A DNA stretch of 64,000 nt, from assembly GCF_000497245.1 (NCBI RefSeq), contig NZ_AWTC01000005.1, positions 166,499 through 230,498 on the forward strand, written 5' to 3'. Both the position numbers and the translations under genes were made by a program. This DNA is from Sporolactobacillus laevolacticus DSM 442 (GTDB lineage Bacteria > Bacillota > Bacilli > Bacillales > Sporolactobacillaceae). The notes under the pieces are model-generated. The model was not told the origin of the DNA. It worked only from the letters and a program-made list of their open reading frames with translations, and did not search any database. Shown here piece after piece: positions 8,960-16,621 of this stretch; position 1 is the first letter of the stretch, and each line of letters begins with the position of its first letter.

Positions 8960-10261
8960 TTAGATGCCTAAAATCTCTCTTATCTTCCGCTTCGACTGTG
9001 AATCGTCAGGTAAGTCAAGCACTCTGTCTTTTGGGTAGTAGAGTTTGCAGTCCGTTCGGCGCATGCCTGTGATCGAACCGACAACATCTGATTCTTGGGA
9101 CAGTTCATGAAGCGTCCCATCGGGCATTAGAAGCTGGATCGGCTGTCTCTCGCCTTCCTCACCCGGCCGATATAAATCGTATGGAGAATTTGACGATGAA
9201 TCGACTTCCAAATAATAGTCCGGATCAATACCCGCTTCTCTGAATGCTCCGGTCAGCTCATCCTTTGAACCAATTAATTCAGGTGTAAATTCAACATACT
9301 TGAACAAGCGCCGGTTCATAAATCGGCAGCACAGATCACTGAGAATTGTGTCCTTTTCTTCTTGCCAGGCTTGAAAGAAATACATAATAACCGACTCGTC
9401 CAGCTTAAGGTAATCACGGAGTTCCATTTCTCCTTCAAAAAGCTTGATCAAAGGTGTTGGCGTATGTTTGAAACGAAAATCATTTTGATACAGCACTTTC
9501 GCTCTGTGAAGAATCTGAGTGAGAATGACTTCCGCACTGCGCGTCACCGGATGGAAGTAAACTTGCCAATACATCTGATAGCGGCTCATGATGTAGTCTT
9601 CCACCGCATGCATCCCAGACAGTTTATAAACAATTTGATCATCTTGAGACCGCATCACCCGCCAAATGCGTTCCATATCAAAATGACCGTAGCTGACCCC
9701 TGTGAAATAGGCATCGCGAAGCAAATAGTCCATGCGATCGGCATCAATCTGGCTTGAGATCAGGCTGACTACAAGGCGATTCGGATAAGTTTTTCCGATC
9801 ACATCCGCCACTTTTTCAGCAAACCCATCCCCCTGCTCGTTTAGAAGGCGATGGATTTCTGTGTCGCCAAGAATAATTTTCTGCGTATATTTTTCATGAT
9901 CGGTGCCAAAGACTTTTTCAAAAGAATGCGAGAATGGTCCATGGCCCACATCATGAAGCAGCGCAGCGCACAGGGCGATCATCGTTTCTGAGTCATCCCA
10001 AAGACTTCGATATTTGAAAATATCAATCACGCGCCGGGTAATCTCATAGACACCGAGTGAATGTCCGAAACGGCTGTGTTCTGCACCATGGAAGGTTAAG
10101 AAAGTCGTTCCTAACTGACGGATCCGCCTTAAGCGTTGAAATTCAGAAGTGCCGATCAGATCCCAAATCAGTCGATCACGAACATGAATATAGCGATGTA
10201 CAGGATCTTTAAATACCTTTTCTTCATTCAATTTCTGAAATGATCGGGTCAATGTCACCAC
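8960..10261 (-). CDS. ywfO: YwfO-type HD-domain phosphohydrolase (dNTPase-like)
   Basis: A 433-aa cytoplasmic HD-superfamily hydrolase. The metal site is visible as EHSRFGHSLGVYEI, ALLHDVGHGPFSHSFE and, further on, QIDADRMDYLLRDAYFTG, matching the SAMHD1/dGTPase-like YwfO family. Relatives hydrolyse dNTPs, so a nucleotide triphosphohydrolase role is likely but not shown here. The start is ambiguous: GTG at 10261 or 10258, or TTG at 10252 behind AGGATG. Confidence 0.85.
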   Translation of the reverse strand: MVTLTRSFQKLNEEKVFKDPVHRYIHVRDRLIWDLIGTSEFQRLRRIRQLGTTFLTFHGAEHSRFGHSLGVYEITRRVIDIFKYRSLWDDSETMIALCAALLHDVGHGPFSHSFEKVFGTDHEKYTQKIILGDTEIHRLLNEQGDGFAEKVADVIGKTYPNRLVVSLISSQIDADRMDYLLRDAYFTGVSYGHFDMERIWRVMRSQDDQIVYKLSGMHAVEDYIMSRYQMYWQVYFHPVTRSAEVILTQILHRAKVLYQNDFRFKHTPTPLIKLFEGEMELRDYLKLDESVIMYFFQAWQEEKDTILSDLCCRFMNRRLFKYVEFTPELIGSKDELTGAFREAGIDPDYYLEVDSSSNSPYDLYRPGEEGERQPIQLLMPDGTLHELSQESDVVGSITGMRRTDCKLYYPKDRVLDLPDDSQSKRKIREILGI

Positions 10262-10385
10262 ATCCTGTTCGTTTCTCGCTCAGACAGATCCTTCGCTTGA
10301 TAAGTCAAAGTGTACTGCGATTATTATATCTTTCTTTAGAAAAAAATAAAAACAGCCGGTTATATCCGTTAACTAAAATTCCAGT

Positions 10386-11174
10386 TTATTGCAGTTGGTC
10401 TACTATTCTTTTTCTGTTTTTAAAATAAACTGGAGTAAGCTGATATTCTTTTGCCATCGCCAGGCCTAACGGATATTTTATGCCAATTGTATCCGGTGAA
10501 TGGTTGTCGCCACCAATCGTCACGTATTTACCACCCAACTCTCGATACCGGCGAACGATGCTTTCAAGTCCCTCCCTGAATGAGGGCTGATCAATCAGGC
10601 GAAGATTGATCTCCAGGCAAATATCATTCTCAATCAGTGTAAAAAGAAAATTGTCAATCAACAGCGGAAAATCTTCATAACGGAGCACGTTATCTGAATA
10701 CGTGAGATAGCGACACGGATAGTCGATATGCGCAAACGTGTCGATATACGGATTTTGATGGATCGTGTTCTCCGCATAAATCAGATACTGTGAAAAAAAG
10801 TCCTGTTTGGAGAGGAAATTTTTCGTACGATCACTGTACATGTCATAGTCCTGAAGATTGTGAACAGAACCAATAACCATATCGAAAGGATGTGATTCTG
10901 CTATCGTTCGATTACGTGTTATGTAATCAGGACGATTATCCAACCCTAGCTCGATTCCGAGCAATAATCGTTCGCCACGAAATGATGAATACGCTTCAAA
11001 ATAGCGATCAATTTCGAAGTCAACCGGTCTGCCGTCTTCTTGTTGTTCGTTCAGATCATAGTGTTCGGTAAGCACTAAATTCAAATTATACTTTTCCGCT
11101 TCCTTCAGTGCATCTTGGATGTTCATATCCGCATCAAATGAAAAATGTGTATGATTATGTGTATCAAATGGCAT
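10386..11174 (-). CDS. PHP-domain phosphatase, histidinol-phosphatase-like
   Basis: About 262 aa. It starts MPFDTHNHTHFSFDAD, the first PHP metal-binding motif, and continues with LTEHYD, IGIELGL-type residues, IGSVH and a C-terminal GGDNHSP. This is the HisK/YtvP-like PHP phosphoesterase layout. No his genes are nearby, so the true substrate may differ from histidinol phosphate. The ATG at 11174 lies within the last codons of the upstream YczE-type gene, so the two are translationally coupled. Confidence 0.8.
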   Translation of the reverse strand: MPFDTHNHTHFSFDADMNIQDALKEAEKYNLNLVLTEHYDLNEQQEDGRPVDFEIDRYFEAYSSFRGERLLLGIELGLDNRPDYITRNRTIAESHPFDMVIGSVHNLQDYDMYSDRTKNFLSKQDFFSQYLIYAENTIHQNPYIDTFAHIDYPCRYLTYSDNVLRYEDFPLLIDNFLFTLIENDICLEINLRLIDQPSFREGLESIVRRYRELGGKYVTIGGDNHSPDTIGIKYPLGLAMAKEYQLTPVYFKNRKRIVDQLQ

Positions 11175-11847
11175 GATGGTCGTTTCCTCCATTCATCTGT
11201 CCGTTTTTGCTTACAAATCCTTCAAACATATGTCTGTCAAGATAGATATGGTGCACGGTTTTGACGTCAAATCGGCACAATTTAAACGTTGCTTGAACAA
11301 AAATACCAATCAAAGAAACCATGATGACCGTGCCGATTCCAACTGAACCGCCAAGGATCCAGCCAAGCAGCAAGGCAACGCCTTCGTTGCAGGTTCGAAT
11401 CAGACGAACGGACTGCTTGGTCTTGCGCGCGAGCACAACCATCAAACCATCTCTTGGACCCGCGCCGAAACCCGCGCTTATGTATAAATAGGTACCGAAA
11501 CTGATGATTACCAGTCCAGCAAGAACCATCAGAATACGGGCAGAAAGGTTTTGAAACTCGGGCACAAGGTGATTCAGCATAAGCATATCCATAAAAAGAC
11601 CGATGAACAACATATTTGCCAATGTGCCAAATCCTATTTTCTCTCCAAAAATCCTGTTCACAATGACAATGAGGAACGCCACGAGAATGTTGGCCATTCC
11701 GATCGTCATGTGCAGGGTTCTGGAAAGCCCCTGATGCAGCACATCCCACGGCTGCAGGCCTAAATGAGCGTTGATGGTGCAGACAGCGCCCAATGAGAAC
11801 AAAAACAGACCGAGAAAAAGCTTGGCCAGATTCATTGTTATTTTCAA
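11164..11847 (-). CDS. YczE/YyaS/YitT-family membrane protein
   Basis: An integral membrane protein of about 227 aa with five predicted helices. Typical motifs are LGLQPWDVLHQGLS and FGAGPRDGLMVVLARK; the G-x-G-P-R/W-D-x-L repeat is diagnostic of the YczE/YitT group. Function is unknown. The frame extends to 11895, but the RBS (AGGAG) favours a TTG at 11847. Its 3' end overlaps the PHP phosphatase start by 11 bases. Confidence 0.75.
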   Translation of the reverse strand: MKITMNLAKLFLGLFLFSLGAVCTINAHLGLQPWDVLHQGLSRTLHMTIGMANILVAFLIVIVNRIFGEKIGFGTLANMLFIGLFMDMLMLNHLVPEFQNLSARILMVLAGLVIISFGTYLYISAGFGAGPRDGLMVVLARKTKQSVRLIRTCNEGVALLLGWILGGSVGIGTVIMVSLIGIFVQATFKLCRFDVKTVHHIYLDRHMFEGFVSKNGQMNGGNDHHAI

Positions 11848-12055
11848 AACATCAACTCCTATTCCATGTGTCAACGAATAAAAACGTTCGCACAAACATA
11901 TTTTCTCCGAACATCACTAGACTCGTCCTTAAAGTATAAATTTAATTACACTTTGAAACAATGAATGTCAAAAATTAATTTCCTTGATCTATTTCTGCAT
12001 CCGGAACCTCATATAGATGCTCGCTTTCTACCCTATCAACTTTTAGAAATGACTG

Positions 12056-12084
12056 TTGACGAACGTAAAATCGAGTGCTATATT
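12056..12084 (+). promoter_or_regulatory. SigA-type promoter for the ilvD leader
   Basis: TTGACG, 17-base spacer, then TATATT with an extended TGC just before the -10. Predicted start of transcription is near 12091, giving a leader that begins 22 bases upstream of the leader-peptide RBS. The 208 bases 11848-12055 upstream hold nothing else recognised. Confidence 0.75.
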
Positions 12085-12127
12085 TGACCATACGAAAATT
12101 CTTATTTATTTTAAGAGGCTGATTATT

Positions 12128-12169
12128 ATGTTATTCCTATCCCATTCTCGAGTCTTGATTATTATCTAG
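12128..12169 (+). CDS. Ile/Leu/Val-rich leader peptide of the ilvD attenuator
   Basis: A 13-residue ORF, MLFLSHSRVLIII, preceded by AAGAGG nine bases upstream of its ATG. The last five sense codons are GTC TTG ATT ATT ATC, i.e. Val-Leu-Ile-Ile-Ile, the end products of the pathway in which IlvD acts. The UAG stop abuts the first arm of the attenuator hairpin. A second homologous leader (15261-15311) with different residues but the same amino-acid bias shows the reading frame is under selection. Confidence 0.88.
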   Translation: MLFLSHSRVLIII

Positions 12170-12272
12170 GATCCTGGCAATCGCTGAAAATTTAAAACGA
12201 TTGTCCGGGTCCTCATTGGCATTGAATGGGAGCCGGACAAAACTCCCATTGTATTTCAAATGGGAGTTTTTT
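12169..12272 (+). promoter_or_regulatory. Ribosome-mediated transcription attenuator of ilvD
   Basis: Five mutually exclusive arms can be read. Arm 1 (GGATCC...CAATCG, 12169-12183) pairs with arm 2 (CGATTG...GGGTCC, 12198-12212). Arm 2 (GTCCGG, 12203-12208) can instead pair with arm 3 (CCGGAC, 12233-12238). The AATGGGAG part of arm 3 (12225-12232) pairs with arm 4 (CTCCCATT, 12243-12250), and arm 4 with arm 5 (AATGGGAG, 12259-12266) makes the terminator. A ribosome finishing at the stop covers arm 1, freeing 2:3 and so 4:5 (off). Stalling on Ile/Leu/Val codons allows 1:2 and 3:4 (on). Confidence 0.82.
12243..12272 (+). terminator. Attenuator terminator upstream of ilvD
   Basis: CTCCCATT/AATGGGAG stem with an 8-base loop followed by six T. 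It is the off-state structure of the attenuator described at 12169-12272. Confidence 0.88.
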
Positions 12273-12312
12273 AATTTCCAGATTTTATTTTCAAAGAGAG
12301 GATGAACAAACA

Positions 12313-14040
12313 TTGAGAAGCGATGAAATCAAGAAGGGCGTGGATCGAGCTCCAGCGCGAAGCCTGCTGCGAGCAACCGGTGTTGTAAGAAACGAAGAGG
12401 ATATGCACAAACCGTTTATCGCGGTATGTAATTCCTATGTGGACATTGTTCCAGGCCATGTTCATTTAAGAGAATTGGCTGATGTCGCAAAGCAAGCGAT
12501 ACGCGAAGCAGGCGGCATTCCATTTGAATTTAACACGATAGGCGTTGATGACGGCATTGCAATGGGCCACATTGGCATGCGTTATTCGCTTCCGAGCCGT
12601 GAACTGATCGCGGACGCAGCTGAGACGATGATCAACGCGCACTGGTTCGACGGCGTTTTCTATATCCCAAACTGTGATAAAATCACGCCTGGTATGCTGC
12701 TCGCAGCTGTCCGAACCAATGTACCCGCCATCTTCTGTTCTGGAGGACCAATGAAAGCGGGACTGTCCGCTCAAGGGAAGGCACTGACCCTGTCATCCGT
12801 ATTTGAAGGCGTAGGCGCTTTTAAAGAAGGCCAAATCACAAAAGAACAGTTCCTGGATATCGAAGCTTCCGCATGTCCAACCTGCGGTTCTTGCGCCGGA
12901 ATGTTTACCGCCAATTCGATGAACTGCTTGATGGAAATGCTCGGTGTCGCCCTTCCAGGAAACGGTACAGCCCTTGCGGTATCTGAAGAAAGGCGTGACC
13001 TGATCAAGCAATCTGCCTACAAATTAATGGATCTTGTAAAAAATAATGTTCGGCCAAGAGACATCATCACCCCTGAAGCTGTCGATGATGCATTCGCACT
13101 CGACATGGCGATGGGCGGATCGACCAATACAGTGCTGCACATGCTCGCTGTCGCTTCCGAAGCCGGTATCGACTATGACCTCGATCGAATTAATCACGTA
13201 GCGAAAAAAGTACCCTATCTAGCAAAAATAGCCCCAAGCTCATCATTCTCGATGCAGGATGTTCATGAAGCAGGAGGCATCTCCGCAATTATCAAAACGC
13301 TTGCCGACATGGGCGGTGTTATTCATCCGGACCGGATTACTGTCTCCGGACAAACACTTCGAGAAAATGTCGCCGATGCGGAAATCAAGAATCCGAAAGT
13401 CATTCATCCACTGAATGAGGCGTACAGCAAAACCGGCGGATTATCAGTTCTCTTTGGAAACATTGCACCAAAAGGCGCGGTCATCAAAGTCGGCGGTGTT
13501 GATCCTTCGGTCAAAACATTTACCGGCGAAGCCATTTGTTTCAACTCCCATGATGAGGCGGTCGAGGCGATCGACAACCATACCGTCCGCAAGGGCCATG
13601 TTGTCGTCATCCGATACGAGGGGCCAAAAGGCGGTCCGGGCATGCCGGAAATGCTGGCACCTACCTCGTCGATTGTCGGACGCGGACTTGGCAAAGATGT
13701 AGCTCTGATTACCGACGGACGTTTTTCCGGTGCAACTCGCGGCATTTCAGTCGGGCATGTATCACCAGAAGCCGCAGCCGGTGGACCGATCGCACTTATT
13801 CAGGACGGAGAAAAAATCACAATAGATCTGCTTGAGCGAACCGTACATCTTGACGTAACTGATGCCGAACTTGCTGCACGGCGCAAATCGTTAAAAGCTT
13901 TTGTTCCAAAGGTCCGCTCAGGTTATCTCGCTCGTTATGCTGCGCTCGTAACTTCCGCCCATACCGGTGGTGTCATGCGTCTCCCAGAAGCATGGTCTGA
14001 CAGCAACAAGGCCGAAAAAGAAACCGATACTGTTAAATGA
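12313..14040 (+). CDS. ilvD: Dihydroxy-acid dehydratase
   Basis: Fe-S dehydratase that converts 2,3-dihydroxy-isovalerate and -methylvalerate into 2-keto acids for Val, Leu and Ile synthesis. About 575 aa, normal for the family. Motifs: [68 protein letters not shown] (cluster cysteines), [10 protein letters not shown] and a C-terminal [10 protein letters not shown]. The open frame reaches 12226 inside the attenuator, so that start is rejected. A TTG at 12313 behind AGAGAGG gives the family's usual N-terminus. No other ilv gene is adjacent; a BASS transporter gene follows 96 bases downstream. Confidence 0.95.
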   Translation: MRSDEIKKGVDRAPARSLLRATGVVRNEEDMHKPFIAVCNSYVDIVPGHVHLRELADVAKQAIREAGGIPFEFNTIGVDDGIAMGHIGMRYSLPSRELIADAAETMINAHWFDGVFYIPNCDKITPGMLLAAVRTNVPAIFCSGGPMKAGLSAQGKALTLSSVFEGVGAFKEGQITKEQFLDIEASACPTCGSCAGMFTANSMNCLMEMLGVALPGNGTALAVSEERRDLIKQSAYKLMDLVKNNVRPRDIITPEAVDDAFALDMAMGGSTNTVLHMLAVASEAGIDYDLDRINHVAKKVPYLAKIAPSSSFSMQDVHEAGGISAIIKTLADMGGVIHPDRITVSGQTLRENVADAEIKNPKVIHPLNEAYSKTGGLSVLFGNIAPKGAVIKVGGVDPSVKTFTGEAICFNSHDEAVEAIDNHTVRKGHVVVIRYEGPKGGPGMPEMLAPTSSIVGRGLGKDVALITDGRFSGATRGISVGHVSPEAAAGGPIALIQDGEKITIDLLERTVHLDVTDAELAARRKSLKAFVPKVRSGYLARYAALVTSAHTGGVMRLPEAWSDSNKAEKETDTVK

Positions 14041-14136
14041 AAAGAGCACGAAATGCCACCTTAAGTCTGATCATCGCTTCAACACGCGATTGAATAGAGA
14101 GAAAGAATATACGAAAATCGAAAGGATGTTTGAATA

Positions 14137-15120
14137 ATGAAAGTTGTTGTTTCAACAGGACAGTTCTTAGGCAAGTATTTCGCACTCTTCGTTTTGGCAG
14201 CGGCAGCTGTCAGCTATTATCAACCAAATCTGATCACTTGGGTACTCCCTTATGTCAACTATCTACTCGGCATAATCATGTTCGGGATGGGTATGACTTT
14301 GAAAAGATCAGATTTTGCCGCTGTTTTTAAGCGCCCTAAAGATGTCATCATCGGCGTTTGTGCCCACTATCTAATCATGCCGCTCGTTGCTTTCGCCCTC
14401 TGTTTTGCATTTCATCTTCCTCCGGCCGTTGCCGTTGGCGTCATCCTCGTTGGTTGCTGTCCAAGTGGTACGGCTTCCAATGTAATGTGTTTTCTGGCAA
14501 AAGGCGACGTCGCGCTCGGCGTTTCAATCGGCGCTGTTTCGACCTTGATTGCTCCGGTAATGCTTCCTCTTATCCTTTGGCTATTAGCGGGTCATTGGGT
14601 AAAGATTCCGACAAGTTCACTTTTTGTCAGCGTTGTGGAAATTGTGATCGTGCCAATCGTTCTTGGCGTTTTGGTTAATACCTTCTTTGGCAAGAAGGTT
14701 CACAAGGTGACTGCCGCACTGCCGCTCGTTTCGACTGTGGCCATTATCCTGATCGCCGGTGGTGTCGTTGCGGCTTCTAACAAAAATGGCGACTTGCTGA
14801 CAGCCAGCACGTTAGTGATTATACCTGTCGTTATCCTGCATAATCTGCTCGGCTACTCATTAGGTTTCTTTTTCAGCCGCTTGCTTGGCATGAATCATTC
14901 TAAGAGTCGCGCAATCACATTTGAAGTTGGAATGCAGAACTCAGCGCTCGGTGTTGCACTTGCTATGGCATTTTTCTCGCCGGTCGCCGCTATACCTGCT
15001 ACCCTGTTCAGTATCTGGCATAACATGTCCGGATCCCTTCTCGCTTCTTTCTGGGCAGGAAAAAAAGGGACTTACTCAAAGAATACGAATGTTGACGCTG
15101 CTACGAGTGCAGCAAACTGA
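14137..15120 (+). CDS. BASS-family 2-keto-acid/pantoate-type transporter, copy 1
   Basis: A 327-aa polytopic membrane protein of the bile acid:sodium symporter family, resembling the PanS/YocS group. Hallmarks: MFGMGMTLKRSDF, VILVGCCPSGTASNVMCFLAKGD and FEVGMQNSALG-type helices. PanS-like proteins transport ketopantoate, and others carry 2-oxo acids. It follows ilvD with no visible terminator between, so it is probably read from the ilvD attenuator. A branched-chain keto-acid substrate is therefore inferred. GAAAGGATG lies upstream of the ATG. Confidence 0.82.
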   Translation: MKVVVSTGQFLGKYFALFVLAAAAVSYYQPNLITWVLPYVNYLLGIIMFGMGMTLKRSDFAAVFKRPKDVIIGVCAHYLIMPLVAFALCFAFHLPPAVAVGVILVGCCPSGTASNVMCFLAKGDVALGVSIGAVSTLIAPVMLPLILWLLAGHWVKIPTSSLFVSVVEIVIVPIVLGVLVNTFFGKKVHKVTAALPLVSTVAIILIAGGVVAASNKNGDLLTASTLVIIPVVILHNLLGYSLGFFFSRLLGMNHSKSRAITFEVGMQNSALGVALAMAFFSPVAAIPATLFSIWHNMSGSLLASFWAGKKGTYSKNTNVDAATSAAN

Positions 15121-15193
15121 TTGTACCGGATTCAATTAATTTAAGGATTTGGCAACCGTTAAAAACTGGCATTTCAGAAAATGCGAAATTATG

Positions 15194-15223
15194 TTGACAT
15201 TATTCCTTGCAAGATGATATAGT
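15194..15223 (+). promoter_or_regulatory. SigA-type promoter for the second attenuated leader
   Basis: TTGACA, 18-base spacer, TATAGT, with TGA in the extended -10 position. Predicted transcript start is near 15230, about 16 bases before the leader RBS AAGGAG (15246-15251). Confidence 0.75.
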
Positions 15224-15260
15224 TTCATCACCAAAATTGTTTTGCAAGGAGTTAGCAATC

Positions 15261-15311
15261 ATGGTTTTCCTATTCGATGTACGAGTCAATGAAATCGTCT
15301 TGATTTTGTAG
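15261..15311 (+). CDS. Val/Leu/Ile-rich leader peptide of the second attenuator
   Basis: A 16-residue ORF MVFLFDVRVNEIVLIL with AAGGAG nine bases upstream. Seven of its codons are Val, Leu or Ile before the final Ile-Leu pair, and it ends GTC TTG ATT TTG TAG directly against the first hairpin arm, as in the ilvD leader. DNA around it aligns with 12110-12170 (shared CCTAT, CGAGTC, TCTTGATT and TAGGATCC blocks), so the two leaders are duplicates that have diverged while keeping the amino-acid bias. Confidence 0.88.
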   Translation: MVFLFDVRVNEIVLIL

Positions 15312-15414
15312 GATCCAGGCAACCGTTAAAAATAACGTTTGTCCGGGTCCTCATTGGCATCGAATGGGATCCGGAAAAAGCTCCCGTTCGCATCATGTGG
15401 ACGGGAGCTTTTTT
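15311..15414 (+). promoter_or_regulatory. Ribosome-mediated transcription attenuator of the second BASS gene
   Basis: Same five-arm design as upstream of ilvD. GGATCC (15311-15316) pairs with GGGTCC (15345-15350), with CAA/TTG and GTT/AAC inside. TCCGG (15342-15346) pairs with CCGGA (15371-15375). CGAATGGGA (15361-15369) pairs with TCCCGTTCG (15382-15390), the antiterminator. AGCTCCCGT (15379-15387) pairs with ACGGGAGCT (15401-15409) to make the terminator. Compensatory changes relative to the first copy (for example the extra CG/CG in the antiterminator) support the pairings. The 131 bases after it, before the start codon, hold only the gene's RBS. Confidence 0.82.
15379..15414 (+). terminator. 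Attenuator terminator upstream of the second BASS gene
   Basis: AGCTCCCGT/ACGGGAGCT stem, 13-base loop, then TTTTT. Confidence 0.88.
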
Positions 15415-15545
15415 AATATTTATAGAGGAAGGAGATTCAGACACCTTGCAGTGACACCATTTGGATGAGTAATGATTCAAAGCAGAGAGAACGATTCACA
15501 GATTCACAACAAAGGATAGTCGAAAACAGAAGGGATGAATGACGA

Positions 15546-16520
15546 ATGAATCGAATTGTTAGCCTTGGACGCTTTATAAGCGGACATTTTGTCTGGTTTG
15601 TCCTTGCAGCCGCCGCCATTGCCTATTTCCAACCTGCACTAGCTATCTGGGTTGTTCCCTATGTTCCTTATTTGCTGGGAATTGTCATGTTCGGCATGGG
15701 CATGACCCTGAAACGCTCCGATTTTGCAGATGTTTTCAAAGCGCCAAAAGAAGTTGCACTAGGAGTAGCCGCGCATTACTTGATTATGCCTTTGACTTCG
15801 CTAGCAATTTGCACACTGTTTCAGCTGCCCGATGCGATCGCCGTCGGCGTTATTCTTGTCGGTTGTTGTCCAAGCGGCACTGCGGCCAACGTGATGTGCT
15901 ATCTGGCAAAAGGCGATGTTGCTCTCGGCGTTTCGATCGGCACGGTCACGACTTTTATTGCACCTCTGATGCTGCCCGTTCTGCTTCTGCTCTTAGCTGG
16001 GCGCTGGGTTAGCATACCTGCTGTTTCTATGTTTATCAATGTCCTTGAAATTGTTGTTGTGCCTGTCATTCTTGGGCTTCTCGTCAATACATTTCTTGGT
16101 GAAAAAGTTAGAAGAGCAACCGAGGCGCTTCCTCTTGTGTCAACATCTGCAATCTTGCTAATTATTGGAGGAGTCGTTGCCGCAAACAGTGCCAACTTAT
16201 TTAAGCGTGAGATGCTTATTCTAATCCCAGTCGTCATCATGATTAACTTAATTGGTTCAGCAATTGCCTTTTTCGCAAGCAGGTTGTTAGGCATCGACCA
16301 TGTCAAGAGCCGGTCGATTTCTTTTGAAACCGGAACGCAGAATTCTGCACTCGGGCTTTCTCTTGCACTTGCCTTCTTTTCACCGGCTGCGGCGATCCCC
16401 GGTACCTTGTTCAGTGTCTGGCAAAATATATCCGGACCGATGCTTGCATCTTACTGGGCAGGAAAAAAAGCTATAAAAGCTGAGAAAAAAACAAACAGTG
16501 CCCCTGATCCTGTTAACTGA
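15546..16520 (+). CDS. BASS-family 2-keto-acid/pantoate-type transporter, copy 2
   Basis: A 324-aa paralogue of the preceding transporter, aligned along its whole length: MFGMGMTLKRSDFADVFKAP, VILVGCCPSGTAANVMCYLA, FETGTQNSALGLSLALAFF. It has its own promoter, leader peptide and attenuator, so it is controlled independently by the same amino-acid signal. The most likely job is uptake or release of branched-chain 2-keto acids or a related precursor; direction of transport is unknown. RBS AGAAGGGATG lies upstream. A strong terminator follows. Confidence 0.82.
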   Translation: MNRIVSLGRFISGHFVWFVLAAAAIAYFQPALAIWVVPYVPYLLGIVMFGMGMTLKRSDFADVFKAPKEVALGVAAHYLIMPLTSLAICTLFQLPDAIAVGVILVGCCPSGTAANVMCYLAKGDVALGVSIGTVTTFIAPLMLPVLLLLLAGRWVSIPAVSMFINVLEIVVVPVILGLLVNTFLGEKVRRATEALPLVSTSAILLIIGGVVAANSANLFKREMLILIPVVIMINLIGSAIAFFASRLLGIDHVKSRSISFETGTQNSALGLSLALAFFSPAAAIPGTLFSVWQNISGPMLASYWAGKKAIKAEKKTNSAPDPVN

Positions 16521-16564
16521 ACCTTGACGGAATAAATAGATAAGTAATTTTAAAATTTGGAAAG

Positions 16565-16610
16565 CAAACAGTCCGTGAGCTTGTTTATGCTCACGGACTG
16601 TTTGTTTTTT
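16565..16610. terminator. Bidirectional terminator between the BASS and PTS genes
   Basis: A perfect 16-bp stem CAAACAGTCCGTGAGC/GCTCACGGACTGTTTG with an 8-base loop and a T run on the plus strand. It serves the plus-strand gene and possibly the converging PTS gene. Confidence 0.88.
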
Positions 16611-16621
16611 ATTACCTACAT

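Noticed and set aside
12169..12272. T-box or ykkC-type riboswitch ahead of ilvD
   Set aside because: No T-box sequence (AGGGUGGNACCGCG) or ykkC consensus is present; a translated Ile/Leu/Val-rich leader with matching alternative arms explains the region better.
12226..12312. Upstream extension of the ilvD frame from the ATG at 12226
   Set aside because: This ATG lies inside the attenuator arm; the extension has no RBS and is absent from the normal IlvD N-terminus.
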